A DNA stretch of 64,000 nt, from the NCBI GenBank assembly GCA_022702705.1, contig CM040430.1:19105310-19169309 (forward strand), given 5' to 3'. The translations under genes and the position numbers were made by a program. Positions 23,284 through 35,390 of the stretch are shown here, piece after piece (position 1 is the stretch's first letter; each line of letters starts with the position of its first letter). The notes under the pieces are model-generated. The model made no database searches. It saw only the letters and a program-made list of their open reading frames with translations, and was not told the origin of the DNA. This stretch comes from Papilionanthe hookeriana x Papilionanthe teres (lineage: Eukaryota > Streptophyta > Magnoliopsida > Asparagales > Orchidaceae).

Positions 23284-23726
23284 CATGGTGAGGTGGATCC
23301 AATGCTGCCACAAATAAAGAAAATGATAAAGAGGATGGTCGAGTGACACGTGTTTCCTGCAGACTGTATTCCCAACAGCTGTATCATATAATTTTATGAG
23401 GATGGGGGCTGTATCCCACCTCATACCGACCACCAAGATTTTAAGAGGCCTTTCTGCGTAGTCCAATTTATAAGTGAATGCAATATATTTTTTGGCTGAT
23501 AAATCCAGATTGTTGGGCCAGAAGAGTTTTGAAGTTCCGTTATCCCTTTACCAGTCGGATCTGTGTTAGTGCTGAAAGGAAACGGGGCAGATTTTGTAAA
23601 CACTGCATTCCAGTAGTCACAAAATAAAGAGTTTCAGTCACTTTCAGAAGGATGAACAAAAATAAGGCATCGTTCTACTACGAGCCAGATCCAGAGTTGG
23701 AAAGCCTTCGTCCCTTGCCGCTGTGA
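23284..23726 (+). pseudogene. ALKBH9/10-like 2-oxoglutarate/Fe(II) dioxygenase fragment, broken
   Basis: Plus-strand translation gives a continuous stretch of about 147 codons that I recognise as the catalytic half of plant AlkB-homologue RNA demethylases (ALKBH9/10 group, which remove N6-methyl from adenosine in mRNA). Landmarks are MIKRMVE near 23330, then YEDGGCIPPHTDHQDF with the iron-binding H-x-D at 23422-23430, then RPFCVVQFISECNIFFG, IPLPVGSVLVLKGNGADF (to about 23597), a frameshift near 23608, and RVSVTFRRM with the oxoglutarate-binding arginines near 23628-23654. The fragment ends YEPDPELESLRPLPL and TGA at 23724-23726. In-frame stops occur at 23344-23346, 23389-23391, 23494-23499, 23530-23532 and 23625-23627; the first looks like Trp TGG to TGA. 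The distal iron ligand His is not found. No intron interrupts the match, which suggests a retrocopy. The N-terminal part is missing where LTR C breaks. Confidence 0.78.
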
Positions 23727-24585
23727 CAGCAGTACCTCTGGGTGTTTGTGAGGGGACTTTCATTCCGGAGCGTAGCCTTGATAGGTTAGCTTGTTCACGG
23801 GACGACCTCAAACGACAGAATTCTACTACCTTCTGCACCACTTCACGGTAATTATCAACGCTTTTCGGTAATAGCATGGTAAAATATGTTAGTTTTGTCT
23901 AGCTATGTACACTCGATCTACTTTTGGATGCTTGTCAACATATGATCAATTGTATTACTGCTTTCAACAAGATTAATTAAATTTTCTGTTTTAACTCTCC
24001 AAGTTTTTTTAAAGATGTTTCTTTTGGTGCAATGGTCGAAAACCACAGGACCATACGTTGGTCCCAAATTAAAACGAACAAAGAACAATACAAGACAAGA
24101 TTAAAAAGAAAATGACAACAAATGGGGAAAGTTAAAATAAAAAAAAAATAAAAAGAAAAGCAAATCTAAAATATGATATTCCCCAAATGAAATGAAATGA
24201 AATAAAATGAAACAAATTCAAAGATAAAGATAAATTAAAAACAAATGGTAAGATAACTTTTTCTCGAGACTCCGAGTCTCTACACTCATTCCTAGTTTCT
24301 ACATTTCCAAAATCAAATCCAAAATCTGAAATCAAGTCATATCCGAACTCTATACTTCATTCTAAATTTCTAATAAAATTAGACCGGGTTCCTTCAGAAC
24401 TTGGAAGCTTGAAATTCATAGCTCCATAATGAAGGTGTCCCACCTGCTTTCCTCAGCGAGAGTTCCCGGGTTCGAATATTTTCAACCAGATAATCCCCAA
24501 AGGAAACTTTCTTTGTTGAATTCTACAAACTATTCTGAGTGTACGGTGTGCAGGTCCGATACACCACACCTATTATGGTTTCATT
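23727..24585. other. Unassigned stretch after the ALKBH-like fragment
   Basis: No gene is recognised. An A-rich run at about 24134-24160 lies 400 bases after the ALKBH-like stop and could be the remains of a retrocopy poly(A) tail. The text around 24010-24060 (TGGTCGAA..., GTTGGTCCCAAA) is weakly like F 63885-63925, so some of this may be A's own 3' non-coding region. GGGTTCGAAT at about 24468-24477 resembles a tRNA B-box but has no tRNA fold around it. No polypurine tract precedes the LTR at 24586. Confidence 0.4.
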
Positions 24586-26791
24586 TGTTGACCCCACTTT
24601 TGTTGAGGTCTAATCTTTCTTTAGAATATCCTATGGTTTAGCTATAGGGCTTTTATGGTGACTATCTTAGAATACTAGTGATTGGACCCTTACCCCATAG
24701 AAATTAAAAAAAAAACATTTCTTTGCTTTAGTTGAAGTTTTCAAACGCTCAAAGTCTAACCTCTAAATTCTTAGGAGGATGATACAAAGCATTAGGAAGC
24801 TTAAGTAAAGTTCCTCAAAGGATTGTCAAGCCTTAGGACTTACCCTGTGAGGTCTGTCTGGGTGAAACTCACTAACATACCTGCACATTGCACTCTCACA
24901 CACTACCTCACAAACCTAAACCAAGATTCCTTACACTTGATCCCCTATTCTATTGGAAACTCATATGGGTGGTTTCCCCAAGCTCTTACCCTATGCTAGG
25001 GTTTGGCTAGTACCAGCACATAAAGGATTCAAATGGAGAATTCCCTTGGTTCATGGCTCAAATGGGTTATCAATTCCATTCAACCCCAATTTTACCAAAA
25101 ATCCAAACTTTTGACCCCTTTGCACCTAAACTCTACCAAATGACCAAATTACCCATAAAACCCAAAATTTGCGCAAAATTTCTAAAATCAACCAAAATTA
25201 CCAAAATCCCTCAAAATTATCCCAAAAGATTCCTCACCACTTAAAATACCTAAAACACCTCGAATTTACCAAAATTCCCAAAATAACCGCAAAACACTCA
25301 TAATGACCAAAATGCCCCTCTTAGCCCAAAAATTCCCCAAACCTCCAAATATTCCCAATTTCAATTTTGAATCACCACATTGACCGAATTTGATCAAAAG
25401 CCCCAAATTACCCTTTAAGGCCCAAAATGCCTAAATCACCCCCAATGTCCACAAAATTGACTTTAATTTTCCTCAATTCCAAATCCAAACTTTAATTCAA
25501 CATCCCTAGTGCCAACCTAAATCAAATCCATGCCGAATTTGACCAACATTTGAAGCCAATTTGAACCCAAACAAAAAAACCCCAAATTTGACCATATGGC
25601 CCAATTTCCCCAAATTAAACTTAATCTCATTCAATTTCCCCCATTTTTGAATTCTAAACTCTTCATGAAATTCCCCTAAACAAAATTGAACCAAGAATTG
25701 CACCAAATTTGAGCCCAAACCTCACCCAAGTCCAACCAAATCCAAAAATGCCATTATTACCCCAAATTGATCACATGTCCAAAGTCCATCAAATTGAATA
25801 CCCTAACCCTAAAATTTCCACTCAATAAATTTTGAAAACTCTTTATAACATTCCCATAGACCATTTTGAACCTCCAACTAGCCTTGGATCCAACCCTAGC
25901 GTAACTTAAACCTAAGTTAGCCCAAATGACCCTAAATTGAACAAATAATTAAATCAAAACTTATTCAGAACCCCTCCAATCCTCTCCCAAGCACTTTATG
26001 ACAATCATATATACTACATTGAACAATCAATTGAACCTAACCCAAGCTTGAACCTAACTTAGCCCAACTTGAACCCAAGTGTCCCAAATTGAACCTATGA
26101 CCCAATGTAACCAAACCAAGCTAAATGTGACTAGCTTAAGTCCACCACAGCCACCAAGTGAACCCTAGGAACCCCCCTAGATCCATCTAGCCCAATCTAC
26201 TTGAGCCATGAACCAAGGGTCCCATTATTTAGGGGATTTCTATCCTAAAGTGGCTAAACCATAGAGATCTTTGCCCAAACCCATCCATCATCCAACTTAA
26301 TGCCTTGATGGACTTCTTATAGAGCCACCTGAACTCTGGCCACCCTCCCATGCCCTAGCAGGCTGGTCTAGTCACCTGAGGGACCAAAACAAAGAGTCAC
26401 CAATATAAATCAAAACCCAATTGAGCCCACCTGATATATAAAGCCACCATTACTCATTGGAGCTGCTTTTCCTTCCACCTAAGTGACCCAATGCCCCTAA
26501 ATTGAAGCCCTAAGCTCAGCTCCAGCCATGGCTACTTAAACACCACCCCTTCATAGCCAAGAGAAAAGGGTGCACTGAACTTAGGGGAAAATATACCAAA
26601 TTGCTCTGAGAGGTTCTCTCAGCATTCCTAAGCTCATCCCAGTCATTTTATGGCCACCTCCATCATTGCCAAGCTCAATTTCAGAGCTCAAAGTCTATCC
26701 GAAACTAGAAGAAACTCCACCACAGCTCCACAGTGCACCAACTCCAAATTAATTACATCCACACCATCCGCACACTGAGAGAAGAAGTACT
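24586..26791 (+). repeat. Element A 3' LTR, first segment
   Basis: It starts TGTTGACCCCACTTTTGTTG, a decayed form of the LTR start seen in B, D, E and F. It then shows the C/A-rich section typical of the first 1.5 kb (25050-26200, with endless CCCAAA and CCAAATT variants). A TATA-like CTACTTAAAC at 26532-26541 (or TATATAAAG near 26433) is at the expected distance. LTR D interrupts it at 26792. Short frames are composition artefacts. Confidence 0.75.
26787..26791. repeat. Probable target-site duplication, left copy (LTR D)
   Basis: GTACT precedes LTR D; GTTCT follows it at 33959-33963. Four of five bases match, consistent with an old duplication. Confidence 0.55.
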
Positions 26792-26872
26792 TGTCGGCAT
26801 ATTTTTTTAGGTTATGTGTTTTGAAAAGGGGTCGCCTACAGAAATTGTCGGCGAATTTTAGATTTTTAAATT

Positions 26873-26874
<2 letters not shown>

Positions 26875-26921
<47 letters not shown>
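26875..26921. repeat. (AT)n microsatellite in LTR D
   Basis: This is an uninterrupted AT dinucleotide run of about 47 bases, at the same LTR position as the TA run in B. Confidence 0.92.
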
Positions 26922-26925
<4 letters not shown>

Positions 26926-28505
26926 GAAAAGTAGCATTTGATTTTGAAAATAATATTAAGTTTGAAAATTTTAAGATATGAAATCAAACCGATCTCACAT
27001 CCCAAATAGTTTATATAAACGAGCACCGCACCATAAACCGTGTATCTATCCCGAAGAATAGACACACTATTTGATGATGGGGCTCGATTAAATAAACTAG
27101 AAGATTTGTGACATCTGTTTGGTCTGCGAACCAATTTTATAAGCCGACAAGTTCCCCTGCTTAATATAAAGAAATTAAACATGGTTTATTTTACCTAGGT
27201 TCTTAAAGTTCCCTATAAGGGCAAGCCCCTATAGTTAGTTACATCTTAAATGTCCGAAGACACTCAAGAAAACTCTCAATAATGATCAGTGATTTTGCTC
27301 TCAAGAATTTCAAAGTTTAAGGTTTCAAACAAATTGGATTTTGAAAATTTCAATAGGGAATGGATCAAATTTGGAACAGTTATTTTGAGAGTCCAAAGGA
27401 AGAGAAGTAGGAGAAGCTGAGGATCCAAGAAGAATCTTGGGAACTTCCCAAACTATCTTATGATTTGGCTTCAATTTGAGAGAATTATTTAATGTTTCAA
27501 TTCTGCCAATTTTAGTTAATTAGGACTTATACTTTTATGACATAATCACATAAATAGCCTCGAAGATATGAGAGTTTATGTCGTACCAAACGACTACCTC
27601 GGAGTCGTAAGACCGGTTAGGGCTAAATTTGCTTAATATGATTATAAAAATACTTAACGTCAAGTTGAGGATTTATGTTGCACTAGGCAGACTACCTCGA
27701 AATCCTATGGTTTGATTATTTAATTCTAAGAAAGGTTTTGCTGATGTAGATGCAAGTTTTGCTGATGAAGATGATCGTGCTGCCCAGTATGCTCCAAGCT
27801 CATTATTGTTGCAGAGGTTTAGTTTTAGAAGGTGAAAATTATGAGATGAGAGAAGTGTTTTGGTTTAGAAGAGTCTTAAGGTTTAAATTTATTAATGTTT
27901 TAATTAAAACAAATCTTAAGTTGATTAAGCAGGACCGATTACGATACCACGGTTCCGTCATCCCGGCACCGCTATTTTCATCGGATTCACTTAGTCCAAA
28001 TGAATTTACTAAACTCAACTGAATGAGTTCTACACTTTCATTTAGACCATGGGAAATCTTGTTAGCAACACATGGGTTACATCATCCGAGGGATTCACGA
28101 TCATCCAACGAGACATTTTAATTTAATTGTAGCTGTAGTTTTGTTGTTCTATTTGTGATTAAATTTTGAGTTGTTTTATATTTTGGATGTTGTGGTGGTG
28201 AATTTTATCTTGTATTGTTTTTTAATTTAGTTTAGGGTTTCAGTTTTGTGGCTATCCTAAAGGTTTCAGTTTTCATGCAGGGTGACATTCTTATTTAACA
28301 TGTAAATTTTACAAGAAAGAAAGTACGACACAGATAAATAAATTGCAATAAAATAAAAGAGTACCTGGCAGGTCTTCTCGTCATTCTAGACTGCACTTAA
28401 AACACACGTCAGGGCATTCAAATATTTGCAAGAAAGTCCTAGGTAAAGCTAAGGGAAGGTTCTGGTTGTCTACCAAGATCATAATCCTATCGCTAGTCAA
28501 TTCCT

Positions 28506-28709
28506 ATGACGTCTAGGTTCTTGTGTTTTATTAAGGATGATTTTCTTCACCAAAGAACAATTAAGTTCAATTGTTCTTCTAAAACATCCCATCATATTAA
28601 GAAAGTGCTTAGAACGAGTCCTAAACATCTTTTCAATGCTTCTGGGATTATTTCGAGTCCAAATGAATTTTATTGTACAGGTGAGTTAATCATCCGAGAA
28701 TTTAATTAA
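28506..28709 (+). other. Antisense short frame conserved among LTR copies (copy D)
   Basis: This 67-residue frame is the counterpart of those in B, C and E, with shared segments KDDFLHQR and SSPNEFYC. It runs antisense to LTR transcription. No domain is recognised. Confidence 0.25.
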
Positions 28710-31700
28710 GTCTGTTTCTTGCTCAGTGAACTCGGACATTTGATTATCCGATGAGTATAGTGACATTTCACTTGATACTTTATTTAAAGGTTATAAATGT
28801 GGGAGCCTTCAGGGGCAAATTAGTTTATTAAGGAATTTAATCGTTAAAGTTGAGTTAATGATTTAAAACAATCTGATTTAATAGTAAGGTTTCAGGTTGA
28901 TTCTTAAATGTTTTAAAATCATTTAGATTGAAAGAGGTGTTTAAATCATTTAATTTCAATAAATTTTGATAATTTGATTTGAATTAATTATAGTACTTTA
29001 GGTTGGCTTTAATTGGTTTAATTTTCACATTTTTAATTATGAATTGTTTCAAGATTATTTAATGTTTCAAATTTGTTTTAAGTTTGTTCTTAAGTGATTT
29101 CAAATTAGTTTTGAATGTTTTAAATTTATTTTAATTTGATTATTAAATTTTTTAATGTTTTAAGATTAAATTTAATTAAGGATTATTTCTTTTTTAATGA
29201 TTAATTTCAATCATCATCGTTTGAATTAATTAAGGATTGAATACCATTGAATTAATTCAATTAGGGACTTTAAATTAAAGAGTTGGTATCTTCTTAGGTC
29301 ATATCCCTAATCTTCATAATCCAAAATTTTAATTATTCTTCCCAAATTTAAATGATTTAATTAATTAAAGTTTCATTTTGATATTTTCAAAGTGATTAAT
29401 GGGTTTCTACCCCTTTATTCCCTAAATTTCAATCATCCAAGAGAAAATTAAGATAAAATATTTTACCCTCCCTTTGATTAGGCCTAAAATATTAATTAGG
29501 GTTAAAATCTCTTAATTACCTTTATGCCCACTTAAGCACATTCACTTCATAACTCACTAAATTTAGCTCAAATGAACTTGAAATTTTTATGTCACTTCAC
29601 TCTAGTCAATTAAGACATTAGAGGAGAAAATATGATTTTTCTGTTTTTTTAATTTAATTTATATAATTATCTTAATGAAAAATAAGGGTTTTCAAAGAAA
29701 ATTCAACAACATGACCAAGGTAAGGTTTCTGTCCCTAGGAAAATTATGGGATGTTCCTACTGACCAGAGGAACACTTGGACTAATTTTGGTGATTTTGTT
29801 TTTGAATTATATTTTATTTATTATAATTATTTCAAGTTTTAGGTTATTAATTAATTATAAAATAAAAATTAGAGTTGAAAATTAAGTTTTATATTTTTCA
29901 AAAATCTCTCTAAGGTTAGGGAACCCAGAGAAGCAAATTTTATATTTTTCTGATTTTTTGTTGATTTATTGGAATTATTTTAGTGAAAAGTTAAGAAAAT
30001 CCATTTTTAAATATTGAAAATTATCCTAAGCCTTTAAAATTAATATCTTAACTTAGAGACTTAGGAAAATTAGGGGAATGGTTCCTAAGTGATTAGGAGA
30101 CCAAATATGACATTTTTATGATTTTTAATAACTTTGTGATTTTTATAATTTTTATTTATTAAAATATTCAAAAATGAGTTAAAAAGGAAAAATTTTGAAA
30201 AATTCTAATTTTAGTTTTCTTAGACTTCTCTGATATCATAGAGGCCTCAAAATTGATTTGGTGGATTTTTTAGGTGTATTTTGGATTTTATGAATTTTTA
30301 AATTTCAAAAATGACTATGTAAGTTAAATAATTAATTTAGTGGGTTAGATTATTTGCAATTGACTTGAAATTTTTATGTGGGTTTCCCCTGACCCTAAAG
30401 GTCAGTGGAGAATTGTTTTCATGTAAATTTGATGTGTGGTTATTTCAAATTAATTCAATTTCATTTTTGAGGTTTTAGCCAAATTAGAGTTTGTATGAAT
30501 GAATTAAATCAAGTTACAATTTTTTTAGGGTCCTCTGATCTAGATGTACTTCCCCTAATTTTTTTAGATTTTTATAATCAATATGCTAATTTTCAAAATT
30601 AATTTTCAAGAACATGTTGGTGAACTTAGAAAATTGATAACTTCACATAGACATAGCCTCTGGTCTTAAAAAATTTAGGGAATGTTCCCAAGGTCAGAGG
30701 CTACAAAAGTCCTATGGTCTCATGTCATGGTGAATTATGTATGCAAATGGAGAATTAAAACATCACAGAGAGTATTTAAATCATTAAAAATCATAGACTC
30801 AACAAATTAACTTAATTCTTTTTCCACATTATTCTCCTCTGTTCACTTAGCAAGAGAGTATTTTTATTTTATTTTTATGATTTTTCTATGTAAAGATATG
30901 AATTTTTGAAGTTCTGGCTATTTAATAAATTCAAAAAAATCTCTATTTTTCTACTTAAACACGTCGGCGCCAACTCATCCTCGACAGCTCCGAAGTCCCA
31001 TGCGGCGCTTCCCCATTCGACGCCGCCATCTAAGTCAGCGCCACGCAGCCCGTGGTTCATGTATCGTTGCTCCGTCCGGCGTGATCTTGGCCATCCATTC
31101 AAAACACGCGCGATCCGACGATTGCTGGTCATCGTTCCCGTCTGGTGTGTCCCAAGAGCCGTCCACCCTAGAATCTTAAGATCTCGCTCATTTCTCAACC
31201 AAATTACACGAAATTGGATCCTATGTGTTCGTTTAAAATAGAGCTACAAATCCATATGGTTAATAGGCCTTGAAATTAAGTAAAGCAAAATAGGGAATCG
31301 CTGGAAGCTCGGGCTAATGAGAAGTCTCCATACATTGGTACAAGAGGTGAAGCCTCGATTGGATGTGCTCGGCACATTTCTTGGAGTCCAAGGAGTCTAC
31401 GGATTGAGCCTATGATCCTGGTGAATTTCCTAGGTATGATTTCCATGAAACCCGATTTCAAGCTTTGGTCTCCAGCACAAATGGGTGGCCTCGTGAGGGG
31501 GCTTCCACTGGGGAACTTCCTCTCTTGGTCTGGTGAAAGTGGAGGTGAGTTTAATTTATTTTCTGTGGAGGTTTGGTGAATGTCTTGTTTTGGCCTGAGA
31601 ATTGAGCCCTGAAATAGAGCTCAATCAATGGGGATGAGGGCAGGAGAACAGTGGGGAACTTCTTCTCTGTGTTAGGGGAAGAGTTTAGGCCACTTGTATG

Positions 31701-31748
31701 GAGGTTTTGAGAGACTTGATTTCAGCCAACCTTTTGGCCGTGGAGGAT

Positions 31749-31765
31749 GGCTGTTTAAATAGCCA
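31749..31765 (-). promoter_or_regulatory. TATA-like box of LTR D
   Basis: Minus-strand GGCTATTTAAACAGCC sits about 2.2 kb from the LTR start. The CCATGGCTA-TTTAAAC block is shared with A's 3' LTR at 26526-26541 with one change. Confidence 0.5.
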
Positions 31766-33963
31766 TGGTTGGAGAGCCTCCCAGAGCCAATTGAGGGTTG
31801 GGATCAGCTACCCAGGGGAGGAGAAGAAGAGCTCCAGTGACCATTGGCCATGGGATAGCTCAGCAAGGGAGTTCTGAATTTTTGAATCAAATGGGTGCTC
31901 ACGGGTGTAGTATTTTCCGGCGACCCAGGTGGCTGGCCGGCAGGCATGGGTCACCATCTTGATCAGTGAGGTCAGGGCTGGGGCTTGGTGAGTTCAATTG
32001 GCTTTGAACATGTGTCAAAGTTTGATTTAAATGGAATGGGGGAAGGGTGAATTTTGAGCTTAATTGGGTTTAAACATGGTTTGGGTTAGGTTGATCCTCC
32101 CAAGGTTTAGTTTAGGCTGAGGGAAAGTCATTTGGGTCAGCTGGATTGGAGTGGAGAAGTCTCCCTCAAGATCATTTGGATTAATTTTGGGTTAGGGGGA
32201 ATCATGGAAAGGGTAAAAATGTTTAATCATGGATTAGAAAAGAGCTCTCCTCTCTTACCATTAATAGATTGATGAGGAGTCCAAGGCTTTCATGGCTCTC
32301 ATGTGGCTTGTGCATGGCTCAATGGCTCCATTTGGCTTGAGAATGGTTTAGCCACTTTGCATAAAAATGGGTTTTAGGGATTTTTGACATTTAGGGTAAT
32401 TTGGCATGAGGCTTGATTTAGAATTATTTGATGATGAAATTGGAACTTAAAGAATGATTTTAATGAAATGGATGATGGAAAGAGATGTCATGTGGGCTTG
32501 GATTGAAAACTTGGGCTTTTGAAATTGTTTTGGATTGGCTTTTAAAATGTTTAAAGGAGATTGCCCTTTTAGGTTTTAAAATAAACTTTGGGATAAGAAT
32601 TTGGTAAAAGTTTGTGCCAAATAAATGTTGTATTTAGTTTAGAAGTGTTTCATGAAGGTTTTAGAAAAGATTTGGGGTCATTTGGAGTTGAATTGGATTT
32701 AATTTGGGCCTTTCAATAATAAGATCAAAGTGGGTCAAATTGGGCTCACTTGGGCGAAGGTTGGGCTAATGTTGGTTTTGATGTAAAATTAATGTTGTAA
32801 AATGTTTATGGAGGTGTGAAGAAGAGTTTTAAATTTTGGTTGAGTCTTGATTTTGGGATTTGGGCTTGTTTGGGTTCATGATTGGTTTAGGCCAATTTGG
32901 GGAATTTTGGTTTGAGTTAGGCTTGGGTGGAGTTTGGGTCCAAATATTGGGTAATTTAAGTTAGGTTTTTTCTTGTGGGGATTTTAAGAAGGTTTGAAAA
33001 CAAATTTGAGGAAAATTGGGTGACATTTGGGTTCAATTTGGGATGGATTGGGTTAATTGGTCACTTTGGGCCTTAAGGGCCCATTTGGCATATTTTTTGA
33101 TCAAATTGGTTAAATTGACAAAATTGTGGTATGTGGTAGTTGAAAAATAATGATGTGGATAATATTTTGGAATTTTTCGGGATTTTTTGAGAATTTTTAG
33201 AATTTTTAGAATTTTAGGCTATTTAGGGTTCAAGCATGAAGGGTATTGAGGGCTATTTTTAGAAATTTTGGTATATTTGGTCATGAATGATCAATTTGAG
33301 TGGTGGGGAATCTTTAGGATTGATTTTGAGAAATATTGGCTAATTTAGGTAATTTTGGAGATTTTGGGAAATTTCAAGGGTATTTGGTAGGTTTGGTGGG
33401 TTCAGGGCCCCGGGGGTCAAAAATTGAAATTTGGGAAAAATGAAGATTGATTAAATGTGAGTAAAATGATACCATTTAGTTTGAGCCAAGAAGCCATGTT
33501 AAGCTCACAAGAGCCATGAGAGGACTCATCTCAGGCACTCAATATGTTGGTCCTAACCCTCTTAGCTAGGAGCTTAGGGGTTGAGGCCCATCCATATGAG
33601 TTATCTACATGAGTCAGGGAGTTGTGTTGGGTGAGAGTGGTTTTAAAGTTTAGAATGTATGTGAGAGTGTAGTGTGTGCAAGCTGACCCTCACCAAGACC
33701 AGGCCACCCAGGGTAATCCTAAGGCCAAAGAATCCTATTGGAACTCATCCTTGAACCTCCACATTTGACATTTAACCTTCCAAAGGGGCTTGGAGGTTTA
33801 TGTTTATCTGTGTGGGGTTCAAGAAGAGTTAAGAAGTGTTTGAATTTCTAAGTGGTGGGTCCCATTTCTAGTCCTCTAGGATAGTCAAAGGGAAAACCTA
33901 TGGCTAGATCCTAAGTACTAATAGAAAAGGAAAGATCTCACCAAAAATGAGGTCAACGGTTCT

Positions 33964-34455
33964 CCCATTAAAGCCCATCACAGAGAGCCTCTACCCCATA
34001 AATTGATCAACACCTGAAAACGGCCTTGGTCAAATTCAGGTCATTACATTTCACCACAGTAAGAGGCTTCATATTGACGCTTGTTGGGTCCAATCGAAGC
34101 TGCTATAACCATCTGATTGAGGCCTCCCCTCTCAGACAAAGGTATTGAACTCTCTCCCTCTCCGGAGCTATTCTTCGTTCTCCATGCATGTATACTATAT
34201 TTCATACCATATAAATCAAATAGATAGGTTCATCTTGCTCAGATGAAGCTCTAGGATAAAACTCCATGCAATTTGGTTGAGTCTAGCTCGAGTTCTTAGG
34301 TCTATATGGTGGACAGCTCTCGAGATGAACCAGTCGAAGATGATGAAGGCTCATCGTTGACTAGAGTGTGTGTTGAACAGATGGATCACATGGCACCTGA
34401 CATAGATATATTACATAAAGTCCAGGCCGCGTGGCGCTGAGTTAGAAGTCCGTGC
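33964..34455 (+). repeat. Element A 3' LTR, middle segment
   Basis: This continues the forward LTR between nested copies D and E. It carries the conserved ATTGAGGCCTCCCCTCT block and AAAGGTATTG at 34115-34147, which align with F 50189-50222 and, on the minus strand, with B 15229-15260, D 31329-31360 and E 38860-38890. The right end (GCGTGGCGCTGAGTTAGA) matches the GC-rich island of the other LTRs. Confidence 0.75.
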
Positions 34456-35193
34456 TGTCGGCATACTTTTAGGTTACGTGTTTTGAAAAAGGGGGTCACC
34501 TATAAAGTTTGTCGACGAATTTTGGATTTAATTTAAAAATATATAATTTGAAAGTAGCATTTGATTTTGAAAACATTTTTAAGTTTGAAAATTTTAAGAT
34601 ATGAAATCAAACCGTTCTCATATCCCAAATAGTTTATATAAACGAGCACAGCATAAAAAACCATGTATCTATCCCGAAGAATAGACGCACTGCTTGATGA
34701 TGGGGCTCGATTAAATAAACTAGAAGATTTGTGACATTCGTTAGGTCTGCGAACTAATTTTATAAGCCGACAAGTTTGCCTGCTTAATATAAAGGAATTA
34801 AGTAGGATTTATATTACCTGGGTTCTTAAAGTTCCCTATAAGGGCAAGTCCCTATAGTTAATTACATCTTAAATGACGGGAATCATTTAAGAAAACTCTC
34901 GATAATGATCAGTGGTTTTTCTCTCAAGAATTTCAAAGTTTAGAGTTTCAAACAAATTGGATTTTAGAAATTTCAATATGGAATGGATCAAATTTGGAAC
35001 AGTTATTTTGAGAATCCAAAGGAAGAGAAGTAGAAGAAGCTGCTGATCCAGGAGGAATCTTGGCAACTTCCCAAACTATCCTATGATTTGGCTTAAATTT
35101 AAAGAGAATTATTTAATGTTTCAATCCTGCCAATTTTAGTTATTTAGGACTTATATTAGTATGACATAATCATACAAATAGTCTCGAAGATGT

Positions 35194-35390
35194 GAGGGTT
35201 TATGTCGTACCAAACGACTACCTCGGAGTCCTAAAACCGGTTAGGGCTTAATTTGCATAACATGATTATGCAAATGCCTAACGAAAAGTTGAGGATTTAT
35301 GTTGCACTGGGCAAACTACCTCGAAATCCTATGGCTTGGTTATTTAATTCTAAGAAAGGTTTTGCTGAAGTAGATACAAGTTTTGCTGAT
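35194..35390. repeat. 97-base tandem module in LTR E
   Basis: GAGGGTTTATGTCGTAC at 35194 recurs as GAGGATTTATGTTGCAC at 35291, each followed by CTACCTCG and a TCCTA block. The period is 97 bases. The same pair is in B (about 11441 and 11536), C, D, A's 3' LTR and F (53911-54075, opposite strand). It was deleted from A's 5' LTR. It may be a duplicated regulatory unit. Confidence 0.65.

Larger units (their letters stand above)
26792..33958 (-). mobile_element. Solo LTR D, minus strand, inserted in A's 3' LTR
   Basis: This 7167-base LTR has the same ends as B and E: TGTCGGCAT at 26792 on the plus strand, and GAGGTCAAC at the far end with the last base changed. The region 26792-26845 is the 54-base extension beyond the ancestral LTR end. 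No internal retrotransposon sequence accompanies it. It contains the TATA-like ATTTAAA (31752-31763, minus strand), the GC-rich island (30960-31165), the long hairpin at about 30654-30710, and the G/T-rich (plus strand) stretch 32480-33420. The forward LTR sequence resumes immediately after it. Confidence 0.87.

Noticed and set aside
23278..23877. Minus-strand frames (antisense ORF of the Tat type)
   Set aside because: The plus strand explains this region as an ALKBH-like fragment; the minus frames are its shadows.
24010..24060. Continuation of element A 3' internal region
   Set aside because: Only a few short words match F 63885-63925; not enough to assign, and it competes with a retrocopy 3' UTR explanation.
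24460..24500. tRNA gene or SINE suggested by GGGTTCGAAT (B-box-like)
   Set aside because: No acceptor stem, anticodon arm or clear A-box was found at the right distance, and no target duplication or tail pattern fits a SINE.
18772..24573. CCTAT as target duplication of LTR C
   Set aside because: The right CCTAT at 24569-24573 is not next to an LTR end, so the match is likely chance.
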